Positions 4,006-8,934 of a DNA stretch of 8,934 bases are shown in pieces. Under the pieces are notes generated by a model. The model searched no databases, was not told the DNA's origin, and saw nothing but the letters and a program-made list of their open reading frames with translations. The stretch is from Planctomycetota bacterium. Its GTDB lineage: Bacteria; Planctomycetota; Phycisphaerae; WQYP01. Numbering within the stretch: position 1 is the first letter of the stretch; each line of letters starts with the position of its first letter. The position numbers and the translations under genes were made by a program. The DNA is taken from positions 1 through 8,934 of the forward strand of contig JAJZOA010000319.1 in assembly GCA_021852225.1 (NCBI GenBank). Direction: 5' to 3'.

Positions 4006-6147
4006 TCATCCGACATCTGCAAGCGAGAGCGTGGACGCAAACCGTGCCATCAGTTCCCGGCGTATTTCCGCATGCGCCGGCTCTATCAGGTGCGGATCAT
4101 TTTGTGCCATCGCAATCGCGTCGGTTCGCGCTGTAGGCAGCAGAAACGGATCAAATAAAAGATCCGTAAAGGCCAAATCTCCATGACCGCTCTGCTGGGT
4201 TCCTATCAGTTCTCCCATGCCGCGAAGTTTCAAGTCTTCCTCGGCAATCTTAAAGCCACTGGTGTGTCGCACCATCGCCTGCATCCGCCGGGTGGCTTCC
4301 TGCGTCTGCTGGTCGCACATCAGAATGCAATAAGACTGATGCCCGCCTCGGCCAATGCGGCCGCGAAGCTGGTGAAGTTGCGCCAGCCCGAAATGGTCCG
4401 CATGTTCCACTACCATCAGCGAGGCATTGGGTACATCCACGCCGACTTCAATGACGGTTGTGGAGACCAGTACGCTGATCTGTCCCTGCCGGAAATTCTC
4501 CATGGTTTTCATCCGCTCCTGACGGTCCATTCGGCCATGCAGCAGTCCCACCTGGCAATCGGCCAGTGGTCCAGCGCTTAATTCCGCCGCCAGTTGTACG
4601 GCGCTCTGCATGCCTGTCGGATTATCATCAATCGCTGGTGCTACCACATATACCTGCCGCCCCTGGGCAATTAGTTTTCTAGCAAAGGCGTAGACCTCTT
4701 CGCGCTGCGGCCGCGCTACCGCCCGCGTGACGATCTTGCCCCGTCCCGGCGGGGATTCATCAATTGTGGAGACATCCAAGTCGCCAAACAGTGTCATTGC
4801 CAGCGTACGCGGAATAGGCGTGGCCGTCATGATTAATGTATGCACACCCGCGTAACGGTCGCGAATAACCGCCCGCTGTTGAACTCCGAATTTATGCTGC
4901 TCATCGACCACTAGAAGCGTCAGATTTTTAAGTTGAAGCTGCTCTCGCAGCAGTGCGTGTGTGCCCACCAGAATTCCCATTGTACCGTCCGCCGCGCCTG
5001 TAATCGTGCGACGCTTTTCCACCGCGGAAAGGCCCGCGGTCAACAGTCCCAGCTTTACCCGGCTGTTCACCAGATACCGCTGGAGCGTCAGAAAATGCTG
5101 TTCCGCCAGAAGTTCGGTCGGAGCGAGCATCGCCGCCTGGCTGCCACTGGCCACCGCCAGAAGCATCGCATACAGCGCCACTACGGTTTTGCCGCAACCC
5201 ACATCCCCCTGCACCAGACGATTCATCGGAACTGTGGACGCAAGGTCCTTCCGCAAACATGCAATCACGCGATTCTGTGCGTCCGTCAGTTTGAATTCCA
5301 GCCGCGCCCGGATGCGCTTGTCCACGGTGTCATCCGCACGCAGCGGTCTGGCACCCGCGGCGTTCTGCTGCCGGGCGCGGCGCAGTGCCACCGCCAACTG
5401 GTAAAGAAAAAACTCGTGATAGGCCAAACTGTGTCGCGCTGCTTGCGTCTGCTTTAAATCAACCGGTTGGTGCACCGCCTGGTACGCCGCCCGCCGGCAT
5501 GGCAGTTTTCGCGACGCCAGATAATCCGGGGCAAACCATTCCCGCACATTTGGCAGCAGCTGCGCCAGATTCCCAATGATAACTTGCCGGATCACCGCAC
5601 TTGGAAGGTCCGCCGTCGCCGGATACGCCGGCTCGATTCTCGCGGCTGCGCGCGTGGACAATTCCTCGGTTACAACATCAAATAGGGGCTGCATTAACTG
5701 CGCCCGGCCGTTAAAAAAGTTTACCTGTCCGGTTGCCCGTAGTCGGCAGCCGGGCGCGATTTTATCCGGCAGATCCCACCGATTGAACCATACCAGAATA
5801 CACCTTCCGGAAGCCTCTTCAATCAGCGCCTCAAAACGAGACCGCTTGCGGCGAATCATGCGGGTCTGAATGACGGTGCCCTCCACGGTTGCTTTTTGCC
5901 CGGACACCAGTTCCTGAACTTCGACCTGGCCTTGAAACTGCACGTAATCGCGCGGAAGAAAATCCAGCAAATCTCCAATGGTTCGCACCCCCAGTCGCGA
6001 AAAATGTTCCGCACGGCGCGGCCCGACTCCGTGCGCCTCGGCGACCGATGCGTGAAATGGTGAGCCAGGGTTAAACACCGGGAAGTTTGTTCCCGGCGGC
6101 TTATCCGCGCCGGATTCGGCGATTGAATGAATGGGAATCTGCTCCAT
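4006..6147 (-). CDS. recG: ATP-dependent DNA helicase RecG
   Basis: RecG unwinds branched DNA, reversing stalled replication forks and migrating Holliday junctions. With the ATG at 6147 the protein has 713 residues, a normal length. In order: G-V-G-P-R-R-A-E near 40-47 and F-L-P-R-D-Y (wedge domain start), an OB-fold-like region at about 75-160, Walker A G-D-V-G-C-G-K-T at 314-321, D-E-Q-H at 415-418, T-A-T-P-I-P-R-T at 441-448, S-T-T-V-I-E-V-G-V-D-V-P at 562-573, Q-L-R-G-R-I-G-R-G at 593-601, and the RecG tail F-K-I-A-E-E-D-L-K-L-R-G from about 632. All helicase motifs are intact. The frame also allows an ATG at 6243, but that adds 32 unremarkable residues and overlaps the channel gene by 35 nt. 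Neither start has a clear Shine-Dalgarno, so the 5' end is uncertain. It lies 61 nt after the channel gene, probably on the same transcript. Confidence 0.96.
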   Translation of the reverse strand: MEQIPIHSIAESGADKPPGTNFPVFNPGSPFHASVAEAHGVGPRRAEHFSRLGVRTIGDLLDFLPRDYVQFQGQVEVQELVSGQKATVEGTVIQTRMIRRKRSRFEALIEEASGRCILVWFNRWDLPDKIAPGCRLRATGQVNFFNGRAQLMQPLFDVVTEELSTRAAARIEPAYPATADLPSAVIRQVIIGNLAQLLPNVREWFAPDYLASRKLPCRRAAYQAVHQPVDLKQTQAARHSLAYHEFFLYQLAVALRRARQQNAAGARPLRADDTVDKRIRARLEFKLTDAQNRVIACLRKDLASTVPMNRLVQGDVGCGKTVVALYAMLLAVASGSQAAMLAPTELLAEQHFLTLQRYLVNSRVKLGLLTAGLSAVEKRRTITGAADGTMGILVGTHALLREQLQLKNLTLLVVDEQHKFGVQQRAVIRDRYAGVHTLIMTATPIPRTLAMTLFGDLDVSTIDESPPGRGKIVTRAVARPQREEVYAFARKLIAQGRQVYVVAPAIDDNPTGMQSAVQLAAELSAGPLADCQVGLLHGRMDRQERMKTMENFRQGQISVLVSTTVIEVGVDVPNASLMVVEHADHFGLAQLHQLRGRIGRGGHQSYCILMCDQQTQEATRRMQAMVRHTSGFKIAEEDLKLRGMGELIGTQQSGHGDLAFTDLLFDPFLLPTARTDAIAMAQNDPHLIEPAHAEIRRELMARFASTLSLADVG

Positions 6148-6208
6148 GGCACATCCGAAAAAGGCTGGTTTGACGGCGGCGGCTTTTTTTCCGCGTTGCC
6201 ATTCAGAA

Positions 6209-7492
6209 TCAGGGTTGCTGCACCGGATCAGCCGACTGTTCATTCGTTGGCGTGCTGATGTTTATTGACAATTTTCGCTTTGGATCGCCCGCCAGGTACA
6301 GTGTACGTGTCGGGAATGCAATTTCCACGCCAAGTCTTTCCAGTTCGCGCAGCAGCGCAAGGTTGAAACGCTCACTGAATTCCATGTAACGCCAATAATC
6401 GGTCGATGGACGAAAGCAGTAATACACCGCAATATTCAGCGAATCCGCGTTAAAATCGGTGAAATAAACCCGCGGCGGATTGTCGGTCGGGTCGGTTGGA
6501 TTGGTCACGGACGGACCGAATTCCGGGGAGGCCAGCAGATCGCGAATCATCTTTACCGCCTGATTCATCTTCGTCACCGGCGTGTCACAGGCGACCGTGA
6601 CATTTATCGCCCGCCGGATAAACGGTCGCATGGATATATTTGTTACCGAATTGCTGACAATGTCTGAATTGGGAATGGTCACAAGCGAGCCATCCGTCTG
6701 CCGGACCCGGGTGGACCGGAACCCGATTTCCTCCACCTTTCCAGTGATGCCCTGATAGGAGACGGAATGTCCTACCAGGAACGGACGGTCCATGAAAATT
6801 GTGACGGATCCGAAAAGATTTTTCAGCGAATCCTGGGCCGCCAGCGATACCGCCAATCCCGCGATTCCCAGTCCTGCCAGCCACGAACCAATGTCGCGGT
6901 CAAATACGTTCTGCAGAATAAACAGCGCGCCGATTATGGTAACAAAAATCCGCAGCGTCTTGCGTACAATCGGCACAATCTGTTCGGTAAGGGGGGTGTC
7001 GTGACGGGCGATAAATCGTTTTAGCGCAAGTTCCACCGTGGCTACAATGTTAAAGCCATACCAGAATATTGATATCGCCAGAAGCAGAAGTAGAATTTTT
7101 CCAGAAAAAGTTTCCAGCACCGTGCTTAAATGCAGTTGGCCAAGGCCGACCAGAAGGCCGGCGGCCAGTATGGCCAGGCTCAGCGGTGAGGCCAGACTAT
7201 CCACCATGACCGCTTGAAAATGCCAATTGCGCCGTTCCAGCCGCAACGCCAGTCCGCGGCAACCGGCCGCAGCCAGTCGTCCCACCACGACACCGCCCAG
7301 AATCGCCAGCAGCAGTGTCAGCCAGTTGGCCAGGCGGTTGTCGTGCAGTAGTTGCTGAAAATTAATCTGCCGCACAACCGATTGCCACAGGCTGCCCAGA
7401 CTGTGCTTCGCATGAACCGCCGCCGGATGTGTTGTCGCGGGTATATTTGCGGAAATACTGGACGCTGTTTTTTTAATCATTAATTGCGGCAT
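6209..7492 (-). CDS. MscS-family mechanosensitive ion channel
   Basis: A 427-residue membrane protein of the small-conductance mechanosensitive channel family, which opens under membrane tension to release solutes during osmotic downshock. Hydrophobic segments lie at about 56-76, 99-121, 131-152, 176-196 and the pore-lining segment at about 201-222. The family signature is clear: G-L-G-I-A-G-L-A-V-S-L-A-A-Q-D at 207-221, then N-L-F-G-S-V-T-I-F-M-D-R-P-F at 225-238, followed by the beta domain with V-E-E-I-G-F-R-S-T-R-V-R at 253-264 and I-P-N-S at 273-276. The cytoplasmic alpha/beta domain continues to a polar C terminus. With five likely spans it is larger than E. coli MscS (three spans) and closer in plan to the YnaI/YbdG-like members. 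The ATG at 7492 has only a weak purine stretch upstream; an in-frame ATG four codons later is an alternative. It lies between thrC and recG, same strand. Confidence 0.93.
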   Translation of the reverse strand: MPQLMIKKTASSISANIPATTHPAAVHAKHSLGSLWQSVVRQINFQQLLHDNRLANWLTLLLAILGGVVVGRLAAAGCRGLALRLERRNWHFQAVMVDSLASPLSLAILAAGLLVGLGQLHLSTVLETFSGKILLLLLAISIFWYGFNIVATVELALKRFIARHDTPLTEQIVPIVRKTLRIFVTIIGALFILQNVFDRDIGSWLAGLGIAGLAVSLAAQDSLKNLFGSVTIFMDRPFLVGHSVSYQGITGKVEEIGFRSTRVRQTDGSLVTIPNSDIVSNSVTNISMRPFIRRAINVTVACDTPVTKMNQAVKMIRDLLASPEFGPSVTNPTDPTDNPPRVYFTDFNADSLNIAVYYCFRPSTDYWRYMEFSERFNLALLRELERLGVEIAFPTRTLYLAGDPKRKLSINISTPTNEQSADPVQQP

Positions 7493-7532
7493 CGGATTTT
7501 CTCAATTTTGGCGGGGCCTGTTGCGGCGTGGC

Positions 7533-7559
7533 ATGGAAACTCGCGATTCGCGATTCCAT
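7533..7559. repeat. Inverted repeat in the thrC-channel gap
   Basis: ATGGAA (7533-7538) pairs with TTCCAT (7554-7559), and inside it CGCG (7542-7545) pairs with CGCG (7549-7552) around ATT. It lies in the 89-nt gap downstream of thrC. Neither strand has a T-run after it, so a classical terminator is not supported. It may be a processing or protein-binding site, or chance. Confidence 0.3.
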
Positions 7560-7581
7560 TTCTGCACGGTCGGTCCGCTGT

Positions 7582-8934
7582 TTAATATTCTACAAACGGC
7601 AGATATGCCGTTGTTTCCACGTAACCGGTTCTTTGTGATTTATCCAGATCATCCACTGAAATTCCCAGCGCACGAACGATCGCCTCCACATCATCAGCGA
7701 CTTTGATCGGCTGATTGGCATGGCTGCCCCATGTCGGCTCCGCCGCCGGCATTTTTGCCTCTTTCGTTCGTATGCCGGTATGGTATTGCACTGTGGCGTC
7801 CGGGTCTTTTAAGCCATGGCCGGTCAGCACACAGGCCACCCGTTCATGTCGTGAAATAACCTGTGACGCCAGAAGCTGCCGCAGGCCGGCTATTGTCGCT
7901 GCGCTGGCGGGCTCGCAACCAAAGCCAAATCGACCGATCAGGGCTTTGGCTTCCAATATTTCCTCGTCGGTTACCTCGGCCACCACGCCGTTCATGCCAT
8001 CCAGAGCGCGCAACGCCTTTTTCAAATTCACGGGTCGGCCGATTTCAATTGCGGACGCAATCGTGTGCGGATGAATATGCTCCGCATCCATTTTTGCATA
8101 ATGGGCTTGAATCATGTCGTCGTCCGTGCGGCCGCCGTTCCAGGTCAGACCGCCGCGGACCAGCGTGTATAAGGTATTTGCGCCTCGCGCGTTAATAATC
8201 GCTAGTCGCGGTACCCGCCGGATGAGTCCCAGCGCCAGCAATTCCGCGAAAGCTTTTCCGAATGCCGAACAGTTCCCAAGGTTTCCGCCCGGCACAACAA
8301 TCCAGTCCGGCACTTCCCAGTTAAGAGATTCCAGAATCCGGTACATAATCGTTTTCTGGCCTTCCAGCCTGAACGGATTGACCGAATTCATCAGATACAG
8401 TCCAAGCTGCCCGCTCACTTGACGCACTCTGGCCAGACAGGTGTCAAAATCGCCTTCAATTTGCAGCGTGCGGGCACCATAGTCCAGCGCCTGTGAGAGC
8501 TTTCCAAACGCTATTTTGCCAGTTCCTATAAACACAATTCCCTGAAAGCCGTTTTGCGCCGCATACAGCGCTAAAGATGCCGACGTATTTCCGGTGCTCG
8601 CACACGCGACACGCCGCGCGCCGACCATGCGCGCATGGGTGAACGCGGCGGTCATTCCGTTATCCTTAAAACTGCCCGACGGGTTCATTCCCTCATATTG
8701 CAGCCATAGCTGCCCGGGCCACATCCCCAGTTGTCGTCCAAGGCAGACCGCATTCTGTAAAAATGTCTGTCCTTCGCCAATCGTGCAGACCATCGCATCG
8801 GCACAAAACGGCAGCAGGTCCCGGAAACGCCACACTCCCGAATAATCCAGCGGAAAGCGCCGGTTCTGCCAGCGCTGCTGGAAATGACGCAGCGTGGCCG
8901 GCGGATTCGCTTTCGCGGAATTGCTGGCGCTGGG
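7582..8934 (-). CDS. thrC: Threonine synthase (5' end outside window)
   Basis: Threonine synthase is the PLP enzyme that converts O-phospho-L-homoserine to L-threonine in the cytoplasm, the last step of threonine synthesis. 450 residues are visible and the frame runs off the right edge. A GTG at 8835 could be taken as a start, but the 33 codons before it are open and read into the family motif D-Y-S-G-V-W-R-F-R, so the gene starts outside the window. Other motifs (visible numbering): I-G-E-G at about 52-55, [10 protein letters not shown] with the PLP lysine at 90, T-G-N-T-S-A-S at about 114-120, the phosphate-binding G-G-N-L-G-N at 216-221, E-P-A-S-A-A at about 341-346 and T-G-H-G-L-K-D-P near 371-378. 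After this comes a tail of about 70 residues. The K-D-R-G usual in the family is K-D-N-G here, a mild variation. It is followed by the channel gene after 89 nt. Confidence 0.94.
   Translation of the reverse strand, partial: PSASNSAKANPPATLRHFQQRWQNRRFPLDYSGVWRFRDLLPFCADAMVCTIGEGQTFLQNAVCLGRQLGMWPGQLWLQYEGMNPSGSFKDNGMTAAFTHARMVGARRVACASTGNTSASLALYAAQNGFQGIVFIGTGKIAFGKLSQALDYGARTLQIEGDFDTCLARVRQVSGQLGLYLMNSVNPFRLEGQKTIMYRILESLNWEVPDWIVVPGGNLGNCSAFGKAFAELLALGLIRRVPRLAIINARGANTLYTLVRGGLTWNGGRTDDDMIQAHYAKMDAEHIHPHTIASAIEIGRPVNLKKALRALDGMNGVVAEVTDEEILEAKALIGRFGFGCEPASAATIAGLRQLLASQVISRHERVACVLTGHGLKDPDATVQYHTGIRTKEAKMPAAEPTWGSHANQPIKVADDVEAIVRALGISVDDLDKSQRTGYVETTAYLPFVEY

Noticed and set aside
3979..4186. 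Plus-strand frame with AGGAGG ahead of an ATG near 3979
   Set aside because: It runs antisense across the recG 3' end, and its composition is that of a shadow frame.
6101..6202. 33-residue Arg/Lys-rich minus-strand ORF starting 6 nt after the channel gene stop
   Set aside because: It looks superficially like the Lys-rich micro-protein (M-A-T-R-K-K start), but it has no ribosome binding site, no repeats, and overlaps the recG 5' end out of frame.
8594..8845. Plus-strand ORFs opposite thrC, recG and the channel gene
   Set aside because: They are shadows of well-supported minus-strand genes and have no motifs of their own.
1..8934. CRISPR arrays, tRNA or rRNA genes, insertion sequences, phage genes
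   Set aside because: No regularly spaced repeats, no transposase or integrase motifs and no RNA gene signatures were seen on either strand.

Overview
This is a roughly 8.9-kb piece of a bacterial chromosome with moderate GC. Two PEP-CTERM-type exported proteins, a Lys/Ser-rich histone-H1-tail-like micro-protein and the style of the DUF58 and threonine synthase genes suggest the Planctomycetes/PVC group, perhaps Phycisphaerae. That placement is inferred from gene content only; there is no rRNA here to confirm it.

Left part, plus strand (1-2263). The window opens inside the 3' end of a stand-alone ketoacyl-synthase-like gene. A convincing intrinsic terminator follows it at 473-517. Next come two short-spaced genes for PEP-CTERM surface or secreted proteins (654-1463 and 1514-2263). 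The first is preceded by a long imperfect hairpin (589-633) that ends on the base just before its ribosome binding site.

Middle, minus strand (2409-2800). Convergent with the PEP-CTERM pair is a compact unit for a 31-residue Lys/Ser/Ala protein. It has an A-tract-rich upstream element, a plausible promoter, a Shine-Dalgarno region complementary to 13 nt of the usual 16S rRNA 3' end, two tandem STKKSAKK repeats that differ only at synonymous sites, a stable hairpin just after the stop, and a strong intrinsic terminator. This is the most interesting locus in the window. The stretch 2264-2408 shows no gene.

Right part, all minus strand (2822-8934). In transcription order: thrC (threonine synthase, 5' end cut by the window edge), a MscS-type mechanosensitive channel, recG (branch-migrating DNA helicase), an intrinsic terminator, then a DUF58 (VWA-like) protein with its own probable promoter. 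thrC, the channel gene and recG are closely spaced and may be co-transcribed. The products have no shared pathway, so any operon is one of convenience. The 251-nt gap 3755-4005 between DUF58 and recG holds the recG terminator and the DUF58 promoter region and no gene I can support.
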